NCBI GenBank assembly: GCA_029260345.1
Contig: JAJDDK010000006.1
Span: 496,001 to 560,000 of the forward strand
Reading direction: 5' to 3'
Source: Phycisphaerales bacterium
Lineage (GTDB): Bacteria > Planctomycetota > Phycisphaerae > Phycisphaerales > UBA1924
Length of the DNA: 64,000 nt
Shown: in pieces, positions 53,629-63,378 of the stretch
How the letters are laid out: each line of letters opens with the position of its first letter
Numbering within the stretch: position 1 is the first letter of the stretch
Notes under the pieces: model-generated
What the model was told of the DNA's origin: nothing
The model's database searches: none
The model's input: only the letters and a program-made list of their open reading frames with translations
Translations under genes and position numbers: made by a program

Positions 53629-54129
53629 ATGCCAAGATCTCAGCGAATGGCTCTGATCGTGTCCCTCATTTTGTGTGGCGTGATCGCATCATTGATTGCT
53701 TCTTCACTGAGCCGTACTGGCGACCAGAAATTAAGCGAGTTGATTTCGAGGATTGGTCCACCTGACTATTGTTCGGATCATTTTGAAACCGAGGATGGGA
53801 GAAAGAGCCTCGGCGTGAAGAGTCTCTTTGCGTCGCCATTGGCGCGATTTTGGAATATTTCTCCTTGGGAACAGGACGCAACGAAAAGAATAGCAATTGC
53901 CATATGGATGGACGATGGATATATGACGGATATTGTGGATGGGTTGATGGATGGGTCCGTTGCTCGATTGGATCGCAATTGGTTTGTTTCACCGAGGCCG
54001 CGCGTGACTCGGATCGTTGTAGTTCGACCCGACGGGACGATTGCGAAACTCGTTGAGGACGAATTCAAATACTTCGAGTTTATGTTTGAAGCTCAAGCAG
54101 ATCTGAATGGATCATCTATCAAGGAATGA
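53629..54129 (+). CDS. Orphan membrane-anchored protein, unknown
   Basis: About 166 residues, with an N-terminal hydrophobic helix (MALIVSLILCGVIASLIASS) and a soluble domain that ends FEFMFEAQADLNGSS. No domain recognised. The ATG at 53629 or 53647 is likely; a TTG at 53605 is possible. It is clearly A+T-richer than the genes around it and lies between repeat copies 1 and 2. Confidence 0.55.
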   Translation: MPRSQRMALIVSLILCGVIASLIASSLSRTGDQKLSELISRIGPPDYCSDHFETEDGRKSLGVKSLFASPLARFWNISPWEQDATKRIAIAIWMDDGYMTDIVDGLMDGSVARLDRNWFVSPRPRVTRIVVVRPDGTIAKLVEDEFKYFEFMFEAQADLNGSSIKE

Positions 54130-54180
54130 TGCCGGGCACCTGATTCGACAATCGAGATCCCGATCAGAAGTCGACTTTTT

Positions 54181-54213
54181 CTCGTCCTTCCTCCGCGTGC
54201 AATCCCCTCCCCG
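54181..54213 (-). repeat. Purine-rich repeat, copy 2 (inverted)
   Basis: Reverse complement of copy 1 with a few changes: CTTCCTCCGCGTGCAATCCC and flanking CCTCCCC. It begins 51 bp after the stop of the preceding orphan gene. Confidence 0.7.
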
Positions 54214-54286
54214 TTGCCATTGAAGTCAAGAACCCGTTTGACGTACTATCGAACAGCCGCTTAGTGCATCACTGAAAGGTCACTTC

Positions 54287-54781
54287 TTGAGCGACTTTCT
54301 GTTCGTCATTATTGATTTGTCTCAGACTGACACGCTCAAACCCTCAGCCATTCGAGAGGTTGTGGTGTCGGAGGCTACGAAGACTCAGCGATTCGTTGCA
54401 CTTACGAGGGAACAGATTCCTGATAGCACTTTTGAAAGCATGGCGAAGGATCATGGCTCCGACCTGGATGTGGGGTATGAAGTGTTTCTCCTGGCGGAAT
54501 CCACAGCGTGTGACACTTCGACGGAACTGCTCAACCCGTGGGCAGGCGATTGGGAAGCGACGAAGCCAGTAATTGTCGACTTTGTTCAATCTGTGATGGC
54601 TTGGGCTGAGTTGCTCTTATCCAAGCTCCGCATAATTGGCATCGAATTCCTATTCGAAGATGGAAGTGATCCAGACATTTCGCCCGAGTATGTGCATTCG
54701 AACGATGTCGTCGATTGGGTCAAGCATTCACTTGAAGCCAATGATTGGATGCCGAGCAAATGGTTCGTCGTCTTGCGTTGA
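54287..54781 (+). CDS. Orphan cytoplasmic protein, unknown
   Basis: A 164-residue acidic protein from a TTG start (FLFVIIDLSQTDTLKPSAIREVVV; ends DWMPSKWFVVLR). No domain recognised and no signal peptide. A+T-rich like its neighbour at 53629, and followed after 43 bp by repeat copy 3. Composition and isolation suggest recent acquisition. Confidence 0.5.
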   Translation: MSDFLFVIIDLSQTDTLKPSAIREVVVSEATKTQRFVALTREQIPDSTFESMAKDHGSDLDVGYEVFLLAESTACDTSTELLNPWAGDWEATKPVIVDFVQSVMAWAELLLSKLRIIGIEFLFEDGSDPDISPEYVHSNDVVDWVKHSLEANDWMPSKWFVVLR

Positions 54782-54824
54782 CGCACTCACTTCAACCGAT
54801 CTTGCCCCTGCTCGCCTCACCTCC

Positions 54825-54857
54825 CCCTCCGTCTTCCTCCGCGTTCAATCCCTCCCC
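54825..54857 (-). repeat. Purine-rich repeat, copy 3 (inverted)
   Basis: GTCTTCCTCCGCGTTCAATC with flanking CCCTCC and CCTCCCC: an almost exact reverse complement of copy 1. Confidence 0.75.
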
Positions 54858-54883
54858 TGATGAGCGCATAAGAAACAAAATGC

Positions 54884-54926
54884 CCAAAAAGCAACAACGC
54901 CCGCTGCCGAAGCAACGGGCGTTGTG
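54884..54926 (-). terminator. Rho-independent terminator of the 16S unit
   Basis: On the minus strand ACAACGCCCG pairs with CGGGCGTTGT (ten bp, 12-nt loop), followed by TGCTTTTTG. It ends transcription about 130 nt past the 16S 3' end, before any 23S gene. Confidence 0.9.
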
Positions 54927-54932
54927 TGTATT

Positions 54933-54951
54933 GCAAACAGTTGGGTCCGTC
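54933..54951 (-). other. 16S processing stalk, trailer strand
   Basis: The bases GCAAACAGTTGGGTCCGTC (plus strand) are complementary in the transcript to the leader segment 56858-56877: 19 base pairs with two G.U pairs and one bulged A. Between here and the 16S end are two more perfect hairpins (54955-54974 and 54977-54990). Confidence 0.8.
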
Positions 54952-55049
54952 TTTGCTGATCGTCACCGATCAGCTATCCGCCGAGGCGGACGAGAGTGCG
55001 TCGAAATTTCCCCGATCCAGATCGCTCTGTCTCGTGGTCTAAGGAAATC

Positions 55050-56547
<1,498 letters not shown>

Positions 56548-56675
56548 AATTCCGGTGATATCCACGCCATTCATCCGAAGATGAACAACATGGCTCGTAT
56601 CGGTGTTGAAGATTCGACCTGTAAACTCGTCGGCAGTCGATCCGAAGATCAAGGCCGACGAGGGTCGCCCACGAG

Positions 56676-56754
56676 TGGTCCGAAGACCAAACGTGGTTCC
56701 GCGGTCGGCTTGACCGCGGAATTTGCTGGACATTCTCAAAGGCACGAGAATGTC
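56676..56754 (-). other. Three hairpins in the 16S leader
   Basis: TGGTC-CGAA-GACCA (56676-56689), TTCCGCGGTC/GACCGCGGAA (56697-56721) and GACATTCTC/GAGAATGTC (56729-56754) are perfect stems in a row within the precursor. Confidence 0.7.
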
Positions 56755-56857
56755 AGCACGCCGACTACTGTGATAGCCGACGCCACTGTTTCATCAGCCC
56801 TGACGTGTCCCGTGGAGGGACGGCGCGTGCACGCCTGTCAGAACTGCACATTCTCGT

Positions 56858-56877
56858 GACAGTACCCAACTGTTTAC
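56858..56877 (-). other. 16S processing stalk, leader strand
   Basis: Bases GACAGTACCCAACTGTTTAC (plus strand); the transcript pairs with the trailer segment 54933-54951. It lies immediately downstream of boxA in the transcript, where RNase III stalks usually start. Confidence 0.8.
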
Positions 56878-56888
56878 TTTTCAAAGAA
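56878..56888 (-). promoter_or_regulatory. boxA-like antitermination element
   Basis: On the minus strand TTCTTTGAAAA, about 55-65 nt after the predicted start of transcription; this resembles the boxA that recruits NusB/S10 on rRNA transcripts. Confidence 0.65.
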
Positions 56889-56948
56889 TCTACAGGGCGA
56901 AAGACACCCTGCCCGGTCAGCGGCTGTTTGTCGCCAGCCGGGGCGGCA

Positions 56949-56976
56949 ACTGTACCAACGCCAAACGGCATGTCAA
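56949..56976 (-). promoter_or_regulatory. 16S rRNA promoter
   Basis: On the minus strand a consensus TTGACA (56971-56976), 16 bp spacer and TACAGT (56949-56954). It predicts a leader of about 395 nt before the mature 16S. No other gene lies between promoter and 16S. Confidence 0.7.
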
Positions 56977-57061
56977 GCCGATGTGAAGCCTGAATTCACA
57001 AGATCTTTTCGGAACCTGACCAAAGCTCGTACGACGGCCCCCCGCCCCGGGTTCGGTCGGC

Positions 57062-57907
57062 TCACTCGTCCCCTTCGGGCGACCGGCGATTTCGCCCCGG
57101 CGTGACGCCCAGCACCCCCACCCAAATCTCGGAGGCGCCCATCCGGCGGAGCGTGCGAGAGGCCTCGGCCAGCGTCGCGCCGGTGGTTCGCACGTCGTCA
57201 ATCAGCAAGACGGTCCAGCCCGTGAAGTCGACGCCGCGCCGCGGCAGGAACGAGCCGCGCACATTCGCGCGGCGCTGACTTGCGGGAACGGAACGCTGGC
57301 TCGGGCGTCGCTTGCGCCGAAACGCATTGACCAGCGGCGCTTTGAGTAGCCGCGCTGCAGGGTGCGCAATCTCGTGCGCATGATCAAAGGGCCGCAGAAA
57401 ACGCCGCGATGGCGCCATGGCGACCGGTGTCACGGCGATGTTCTTCTGAGGCAATCCGGCGCGTTGAACTGACATGGCGAGTTGCGCGCCGAGTGCGTGC
57501 GCCACGTCGCGCCGACCGCGAAACTTCAGGTCTCGTATCCACTCCGCGAATTCATCTTGATACGCATCAAGCCGTGTAAAACGCGTCCACGGAATTGGTT
57601 CGCCGCGGCACTCAGCGCAGCCAAAATCATCGGATTCGAAAGGGCCGATCGAGGCGCCGCAACGATTGCAATAAGCGTCAAACGGATTTGGAGCCCACGC
57701 CAATTCTGCCATGCGCCGGCGCAGCGGGATTGCCGTCGGCGCCAGCCAATACATTTCGCATGATGCGATGGCGTTACATATGGCGCGAGGTCGGCGCGCG
57801 GAGCGCGGTTCAGAAATTGGTTGTTCAACTGATGCCGTCTCAACAACCGGGCGCGGCGGCCAGACAAACGATCGTTGTCCGGTAGCGTTGGCGCCGTCGT
57901 CCGACAT
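57062..57907 (-). CDS. ComF family phosphoribosyltransferase-like protein
   Basis: A 281-residue ComF protein. A zinc ribbon (CNRCGASIG...CAEC) near 80-100 is followed by the type I phosphoribosyltransferase fold with the PRPP loop VLLIDDVRTTGATL near 240. ComF takes part in DNA uptake in competent bacteria. The N-terminal 75 residues are an extension. It follows mcsB by nine bases and is the last gene of the kdsA-mcsA-mcsB-comF run. Confidence 0.88.
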   Translation of the reverse strand: MSDDGANATGQRSFVWPPRPVVETASVEQPISEPRSARRPRAICNAIASCEMYWLAPTAIPLRRRMAELAWAPNPFDAYCNRCGASIGPFESDDFGCAECRGEPIPWTRFTRLDAYQDEFAEWIRDLKFRGRRDVAHALGAQLAMSVQRAGLPQKNIAVTPVAMAPSRRFLRPFDHAHEIAHPAARLLKAPLVNAFRRKRRPSQRSVPASQRRANVRGSFLPRRGVDFTGWTVLLIDDVRTTGATLAEASRTLRRMGASEIWVGVLGVTPGRNRRSPEGDE

Positions 57908-57916
57908 GTGCTGGCC

Positions 57917-58972
57917 TCAATGTGACGCGACGCGATCGCGCATCAGCGCCGCTCGCGCGGCACGTCGTTGTGCCTGATTCAGCTCCGTCCCGATGACTTT
58001 CTGCAAATGCGCCGGTTGCGAAATCAGCATGAGTTCGGCGACGGTCGACAAATCCAGATCTTCGATCATCCCCAGCACCACGCCGAGTCGCACCTGGCTC
58101 AGGAGCCGAATGGCCTCGTCCGCGTTGAGCAATCGTGCATAACGCAGTGTTCCGAGCGCACGATTCACGCGGTCCTCGACGATTTCACGCCGATTTTCCA
58201 TGAGGCGCCGGCGCGCATGACGTTCGTACTCAATGATCTTCGGCATGATGCCGGTTGAGAAACTTGCGAGGATGTCGCGTTCTGTTTTGCCCAGCGTGGT
58301 TTGATTGCTGATCTGATAGATCTCGCCGATGGCTTCGGAGCCTTCCCCATAGAAGCCGCGCACGGCGAGATTCATACTCTTGGCGGCGCGGCGAACTTTG
58401 TCGATTTCCCCGATCAGCTTGAGCGCCGGCAAGTGCAGCATGGCTGAGACACGGATGCCCGCGCCGACATTGGTCGGGCAGGCGGTCAGGTAGCCAAAAC
58501 GCGGGCAAAACGCGTATTCGATGACGGATTCGATTTTGTCGTCGATCGCGTCAATTTCGTCGTAGGCGTCCTCGAGCGCCATGCCGCCGCGCATCATTTG
58601 AATGCGCAGGTGGTCTTCCTCATTCACCATGATCGAAAGGCGCTCGTCCGGTTCAGAAAGAATGACAGCGCGCGGTTCATCACCTTTGGCGTGTTGCTTG
58701 GAGATCAATCGGCGCTCGACCATAACAAGCCGATCCAGTGACTCGGACTTGTCGAGATCAACCCAGACGAGCGAATCAATCAATCCGCTTTGCACGAGGC
58801 GCGACTGCACGATGCGCGTGATTTGTCGGCGGTCATCGCGCGTGGCGCGGGACAAGAAATTGAATCCTGCCAGATTGCGGGCGAGCCGCACACGTGATGA
58901 AAGGACGACGTCCGTCGCTTCGCCCGACGGTTCCTTCCAGACGTCGCCGATGTTTGCGTCGATGCCGTTCAT
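57917..58972 (-). CDS. mcsB: Protein-arginine kinase McsB
   Basis: A 351-residue guanidino kinase-fold enzyme: LSSRVRLARNLAGFNF, VNEEDHLRIQMMRGG, and CPTNVGAGIRVSAMLHLPAL are the McsB landmarks. It phosphorylates arginine on proteins, marking them for ClpCP in Bacillus. Its start overlaps the mcsA stop by four bases. No ctsR or clpC gene is in the window. Confidence 0.93.
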   Translation of the reverse strand: MNGIDANIGDVWKEPSGEATDVVLSSRVRLARNLAGFNFLSRATRDDRRQITRIVQSRLVQSGLIDSLVWVDLDKSESLDRLVMVERRLISKQHAKGDEPRAVILSEPDERLSIMVNEEDHLRIQMMRGGMALEDAYDEIDAIDDKIESVIEYAFCPRFGYLTACPTNVGAGIRVSAMLHLPALKLIGEIDKVRRAAKSMNLAVRGFYGEGSEAIGEIYQISNQTTLGKTERDILASFSTGIMPKIIEYERHARRRLMENRREIVEDRVNRALGTLRYARLLNADEAIRLLSQVRLGVVLGMIEDLDLSTVAELMLISQPAHLQKVIGTELNQAQRRAARAALMRDRVASH

Positions 58973-59502
58973 GTGGCGGCGTCCTCGTCTGCATCAGCGG
59001 TGGCGGAGGAAAGATCAACGCCTGCATCGCGCAACTCATCGCGCAATTCAGCGGCTCTTTCGTAGTGTTCGGACGCGAGCGCATCGGCGAGTTGCTTGCG
59101 AAGCACCGTGAGTTGCCGTTGACGTTTCAAGGCGCCGACAGACCGGTTGGGCGTTTTGCCGATGTGGTCCGTGCCGCCCTCTTGCGCCCGCTCAAGAAGC
59201 GGGAGGAGTTGTTTTTCAAATGTGTGGTAGCAGTCCGGGCAACCGAGCAGGCCGTGCTGGCGAAACTCGGTGTAGGACATGCCACAATTGGTGCAAGATG
59301 GCGAGCGATTGGCTTTTTGGGCTTGCTGGCCTATTCCAACTGTGAATTGCTGCATGAGCGACGGCGGGATGGATTGCGCCGACTGAATCGCGATCCCATC
59401 CTCTTGCGCGCACTGCTCACACAGGTGTTTTTCGACCTTCTGGCCTTTATGGATTGTGACCTCGTGAACCGTCGCCTCGTTGTCACATCGATCGCATTTC
59501 AT
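58969..59502 (-). CDS. mcsA: McsA, activator of protein-arginine kinase
   Basis: A 177-residue protein with two zinc-binding pairs (CDRC...CEQC, then CTNC...CPDC) and a C-terminal UVR motif (LRKQLADALASEHYERAAELRDELRD), the McsA architecture. Six bases upstream there is an alternative ATG. It is followed by mcsB with an ATGA overlap and preceded by kdsA. Confidence 0.9.
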   Translation of the reverse strand: MKCDRCDNEATVHEVTIHKGQKVEKHLCEQCAQEDGIAIQSAQSIPPSLMQQFTVGIGQQAQKANRSPSCTNCGMSYTEFRQHGLLGCPDCYHTFEKQLLPLLERAQEGGTDHIGKTPNRSVGALKRQRQLTVLRKQLADALASEHYERAAELRDELRDAGVDLSSATADADEDAAT

Positions 59503-59516
59503 GGTCACAAATCACT

Positions 59517-60377
59517 TTAGGGGCGTGCGGTCGTCGGGACCAGAGCGGAACGGAGCGCCGCAAGCTCGGCGATGAGGGTCACCGCTTCCTGGAGCGGCAA
59601 CATGGTGGCGGCGTCGCTGAGGGCCTTGGATGGCTCAGGATGACATTCGAGAAAGACCGCGTGGACCCCAGCCGCGACGGCGGCCTTCGCGAGCATTCCC
59701 GCGCGTTCTGGCCGACCGCCGGAGGTGGCGCCGGCGCCAGGGTGCTGCGTGGAATGGGTGCAATCGAAACAGACGGGGCAAGGTCCCCCGCCGGGATCCT
59801 GCTCGATGAGATCGCCGATGCCGACAAAGTCGTTCACGAGGCGGTGGTAGCCGAAAAAGGTGCCGCGCTCGGTGAGGATGACATTGTTACATCCTGCGGC
59901 GGCGAGTTTGCGGACGGGTCCGACCATCTCCGCCGGGGAGACAAATTGGCCCTTCTTGACGTTAACGGCGCGCCCATTGGTTGAAGCTGCGATTGCGCAG
60001 GCATTCAGCAAATCCGTCTGTCGGCAAAGGAATGCAGGAATTTGCAGTGCGTCAACGACGCGGGCGACCGGTTCCGCTTGTGCCGGATCGTGAACATCCG
60101 TGGTGATTGGCGCGCCGAGGCGCTCGCGCACGGCGTTCAGGTCATCGAGGCCGCGATCAAGGCCCGGGCCGCGCGGCGAATCCGCGCTGGTTCGATTGGC
60201 TTTGTCGAAGCTGGCTTTGAAGATGTAGGTCAAGTGATGCGTGGCGCAGGCGTCCTGCAGCGCGGCGCCGATCTCAAGCGCCAGTTCGCGCGATTCCAGG
60301 GTGCAAGGCCCCGCAATGATCGCGAGCGGTCTTTCCGGACCAATCTCGATGTCGCCAATGCGGCAGATACGCGTCAT
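59517..60377 (-). CDS. kdsA: 3-deoxy-8-phosphooctulonate synthase
   Basis: A 286-residue KdsA, which condenses arabinose 5-phosphate with phosphoenolpyruvate to Kdo 8-phosphate. IIAGPCTLESRELALEIG, IFKASFDKANRTS, GAPITTDVHDPAQAEPV, VKKGQFVSPAEM and HPEPSKALSDAATML are all diagnostic. The ATG at 60377 puts the first strand at the usual place; a longer frame to 60566 is Arg-rich and unrelated. It pairs functionally with waaA at 29249. Confidence 0.94.
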   Translation of the reverse strand: MTRICRIGDIEIGPERPLAIIAGPCTLESRELALEIGAALQDACATHHLTYIFKASFDKANRTSADSPRGPGLDRGLDDLNAVRERLGAPITTDVHDPAQAEPVARVVDALQIPAFLCRQTDLLNACAIAASTNGRAVNVKKGQFVSPAEMVGPVRKLAAAGCNNVILTERGTFFGYHRLVNDFVGIGDLIEQDPGGGPCPVCFDCTHSTQHPGAGATSGGRPERAGMLAKAAVAAGVHAVFLECHPEPSKALSDAATMLPLQEAVTLIAELAALRSALVPTTARP

Positions 60378-60555
60378 ATTTGAAGTGTAGTGAGGCGGTC
60401 GCAGCGAAGGCGTCCTGCGAATTTCCCGGACGGCGCGGCACGGTCGGAACCGCTCGGAACCGAACGCCTTGGGACGCGTACGATTCAGCCGATAGGACGC
60501 TTTGCACAGGCGTCGCTGACCGGGCTGTTGGCGGCGTGAAGGAGGATTTGTTCCG

Positions 60556-61347
60556 TTGGCCAACATGCCGAAAGAACCCGAGGCTTTCGCTGAGCAAGTC
60601 CTGAAGATGCTCGCGCGGCATCACCCCGATCTGACGCTTGAACTCGTCGGCCCGGGCGAATTGCTGGTGGATGGCCGGCGCATCGACCTGGAAAACCTGC
60701 GCCGGCTCGTCGCGCAGGCTGGGGATCGGGGCTCCGACATTGTTGAGGACTACCTCGAACAGATGCTCGGTGGTGAAGCGGTCGAAGCGGAACTGCTCCC
60801 GTTTGAATTTGCAAAACGACTCGTCATGCCCCGGATTCATCCGGTGTCGATTTTCGAGCGTTTGTCTGAAGAGCAAGTGGCGCACGTGCCATTTGTGAAT
60901 GACACGGTCATCGTGTTTGTGACCGATCTTCCCCACTGCACCGTGAGTGTGACGGTTGAGCAGATGGTTCGGTGGCGCACGAATCCTGAGGAACTCGAAA
61001 TCCTCGCGCGGAATAATCTTGAAGAGAGCAGCCGCGAAGTTGAATTGCGCATTATTGAGACAGATGAGGGCGGACGAGCCGCGCTTCTGGCGGAGCGCGA
61101 TGGGTATGACGCCGCGCGACTGCTGTTGACTGACTTGTATTCCAATCTGGCGCCCGAGTTCGGCGGCGATTTCCTCGTCGCGACGCCGGCGCGGGATCGG
61201 TTCGTGGCTATCGCTCCCGATCCCTCTCCGTTTGTTGAAAAAGTCCAGCGGCGGGTGCTGAAGGAGTTCAAGCGGCTGCCGTACCCGATCACCACGGACT
61301 TTTTCTACGTGACGCTCGACGGGATCGCCGGCACGCGGGCGGCCTAA
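60556..61347 (+). CDS. DUF1444 family protein
   Basis: A 263-residue protein with the DUF1444 (YtpQ-like) pattern: MPRIHPVSIFERLSEEQ, a central strand set, ERDGYDAARLLLTDLY and GGDFLVATPARDRFVAIAPD. Function unknown. The TTG at 60556 fits the AAGGAGG upstream better than the ATG at 60565. Divergent from kdsA. Confidence 0.75.
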   Translation: MANMPKEPEAFAEQVLKMLARHHPDLTLELVGPGELLVDGRRIDLENLRRLVAQAGDRGSDIVEDYLEQMLGGEAVEAELLPFEFAKRLVMPRIHPVSIFERLSEEQVAHVPFVNDTVIVFVTDLPHCTVSVTVEQMVRWRTNPEELEILARNNLEESSREVELRIIETDEGGRAALLAERDGYDAARLLLTDLYSNLAPEFGGDFLVATPARDRFVAIAPDPSPFVEKVQRRVLKEFKRLPYPITTDFFYVTLDGIAGTRAA

Positions 61348-61430
61348 AGAGATCCAAACTGGAGAGCCTTGCCCGGCCACTCGGTACACTCCGCAGGTCG
61401 AATTTTGCACTCGATCCAAAGGAGTGGGCA

Positions 61431-62216
61431 ATGAGCAAGTTCATCGCATTCGTGCTTCTGGTTTTTGTCGCCGGGTTGATGTCAGTCGGTTGCGCGACCT
61501 ACACCACGCCCGGAGCGCCGGCCGATTTCAGAGCGCTCGGCGTGACGCCCGAGGAAGCTCGGAGCCTGTCTGATGCGTCGATCATCGAAGTGATGGATCG
61601 GAAGCCCGTCGCATCGTTTCCCGCCGCGCTTGCGGTCGTTCGATTGCAGGGACGCGCCTATTCGTCGTACTCCGTTCACAATGCCTATGGCGTCGGTGAA
61701 TACACCGTCGTCACGCTTCGCGATGTCGAGAAAGACACCGATTTTGAGCGGCTGACGGAGTTGCCTCAGCTTCACGGCATTGCGCCGTTGAATCGACTCG
61801 TCATCACGGAAAAGATCACCAACTTGAAAGATTTGCGTCTGGCCGCGGCGAATGTTCATGCTGACATCCTTCTGATTTACACCTTCGACACAAAGTTTGG
61901 CAGCGAGCGCGTGTTGCCGGCGCTTGAAACATTCTCGCTCGGTGTCTTCCCAGCACGCGAGGCGCAGGTGACGACCACTGCGTCTGCCGCATTCATCGAT
62001 ACGCGAACCGGGTTCATCTACGGTTTGGCCGAAGCGACGGAGGCGTCGGATCGATTAACGAATGCATGGAACTCGCGTCAGGCAGTTGAAAAGACTCGCA
62101 ATGCGGCTGAGCGCGAAGCATGGGAGTCACTCGTGGCACAACTCGAGGACACCTGGACGGCCATCGTGGAAGCGTATGGTCCTTCGGAAGAGGAGCTGGC
62201 CTTCGTGGCGCCATGA
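61431..62216 (+). CDS. Lipoprotein of unknown function
   Basis: A 261-residue protein with a lipobox (LMSVGC, Cys21). The body has a repeated strand pattern (ALAVVRLQGRAYSSYS, ILLIYTFDTKFGSERVLPALETFSLGVFP, TASAAFIDTRTGFIYGLAEATE) that recalls GNA1162/LpoB-like periplasmic lipoproteins, then a charged C-terminal helix. AAAGGAG precedes the ATG. Its stop overlaps the start of the next gene. Confidence 0.75.
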   Translation: MSKFIAFVLLVFVAGLMSVGCATYTTPGAPADFRALGVTPEEARSLSDASIIEVMDRKPVASFPAALAVVRLQGRAYSSYSVHNAYGVGEYTVVTLRDVEKDTDFERLTELPQLHGIAPLNRLVITEKITNLKDLRLAAANVHADILLIYTFDTKFGSERVLPALETFSLGVFPAREAQVTTTASAAFIDTRTGFIYGLAEATEASDRLTNAWNSRQAVEKTRNAAEREAWESLVAQLEDTWTAIVEAYGPSEEELAFVAP

Positions 62217-62872
62217 TCCTCCTCATCGACAATTACGACTCGTTCACATGGAATCTGGTGCAGCGCATCGGGGAGCTTGACGCTTCACTCGATGTGCAGG
62301 TTGTCCGCAACGACAAAATCAAACCGGATGACATCGAGTCGATGCGGCCTGAGCGGATTTTGATTTCACCGGGGCCGTGCACGCCGACGGAGGCAGGCGT
62401 GTCCAATGACATTGTGTCGAGATTCGCCGGACGCATCCCGATTTTGGGCGTCTGCCTCGGGCACCAGTGCATCGGATTTTCGCATGGCATGACGGTTCTG
62501 CGGCACAGCCGCATCATGCACGGCAAGACTAGTCAGGTGCACAACGATGGTCGCGGCCTGTTTCAAGGATTGAGCAATCCATTCACGGCGACGCGGTATC
62601 ACAGCCTCGTCGTGCTGCGTGATTCGGTGCCGGCCGAAGGGTGGGAGGTTTCCGCATGGACATCCGACACGCTCGAATCGGGAGAGACGGTTGAGGTAGT
62701 CATGGGGCTTCGCCGCAATTGGGGCGTAGGCAGCGATGCGGCGCCGCTCGAAGGGGTGCAGTTTCACCCGGAAAGTTTCCTGACCACCGAAGGCCCCCTC
62801 CTGCTTGCGAACTTTCTCGGTGTTCCGAGAGAACGAGCCGCAGCGATTCCGGCCGATCACACCAGCAGCTGA
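62213..62872 (+). CDS. pabA: Glutamine amidotransferase, anthranilate/aminodeoxychorismate synthase component II
   Basis: A 219-residue class I amidotransferase: IDNYDSFTWNLVQ at the start, ISPGPCTPTEAG, the nucleophile Cys81 in GVCLGHQ and the His/Glu pair in GVQFHPES. It provides ammonia to a chorismate-using partner for folate or tryptophan; TrpG and PabA are not distinguishable here, and no component I gene is near. The ATG overlaps the lipoprotein stop (ATGA). Confidence 0.88.
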   Translation: MILLIDNYDSFTWNLVQRIGELDASLDVQVVRNDKIKPDDIESMRPERILISPGPCTPTEAGVSNDIVSRFAGRIPILGVCLGHQCIGFSHGMTVLRHSRIMHGKTSQVHNDGRGLFQGLSNPFTATRYHSLVVLRDSVPAEGWEVSAWTSDTLESGETVEVVMGLRRNWGVGSDAAPLEGVQFHPESFLTTEGPLLLANFLGVPRERAAAIPADHTSS

Positions 62873-62958
62873 CGACAACAACGGCGTTGCGTATCTCGGA
62901 CCCCCATGCGACGATTCTGATTCTTTGCGACTGACGCGACTTCAAGGAGTGATTGCCT

Positions 62959-63378
62959 GTGTCCGAGACTGCGACCGCTGGACTGGATCGAGCCGTTGTT
63001 GAAGGCATTGTCTTCGATGTGAATGAAGAGTGGATTTCTCTTTCCATCTCCGGGACCAATTACAGGCTGCACCTGATTCCTCCGGACGGGTTTCACCCGG
63101 CGGTCGGATCGAAAGTGCGCGGGCGCGTGCGAGCGACGGCGCGGCGGATTGACGTTATCGCCGCCGGCGGGCGATACATCGAACCGGTTGAAGGACGGCC
63201 TCGCCGGGTGCAGGGACGCGTGATCTCCGTCGACGAAGTGAATGATTCGATCACGGTGAAGGCGGTCATTCCGATGGTGTGCCGCACCAATGGCTTGCAG
63301 AAGGCCGGCAATTTCAAGGTGGATCAGATGGTCAGCTTTGACGTGGAGCCGGGAGCCCGATTTGAGCCGCAGATGTGA
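62959..63378 (+). CDS. Small beta-rich protein, unknown
   Basis: A 139-residue protein from a GTG start with AAGGAG nine bases upstream. It has two OB-like strand sets (VEGIVFDVNEEWISLSISG; VQGRVISVDEVNDSITVKA). No family recognised. Its stop overlaps the start of the next membrane protein gene (TGATG), so the two are coupled. Confidence 0.6.
   Translation: MSETATAGLDRAVVEGIVFDVNEEWISLSISGTNYRLHLIPPDGFHPAVGSKVRGRVRATARRIDVIAAGGRYIEPVEGRPRRVQGRVISVDEVNDSITVKAVIPMVCRTNGLQKAGNFKVDQMVSFDVEPGARFEPQM

Noticed and set aside
53423-54857. Integron-like cassette array
   Set aside because: Gene-plus-repeat order is suggestive, but the repeats are not palindromic, show no paired core sites, and no integrase is present.
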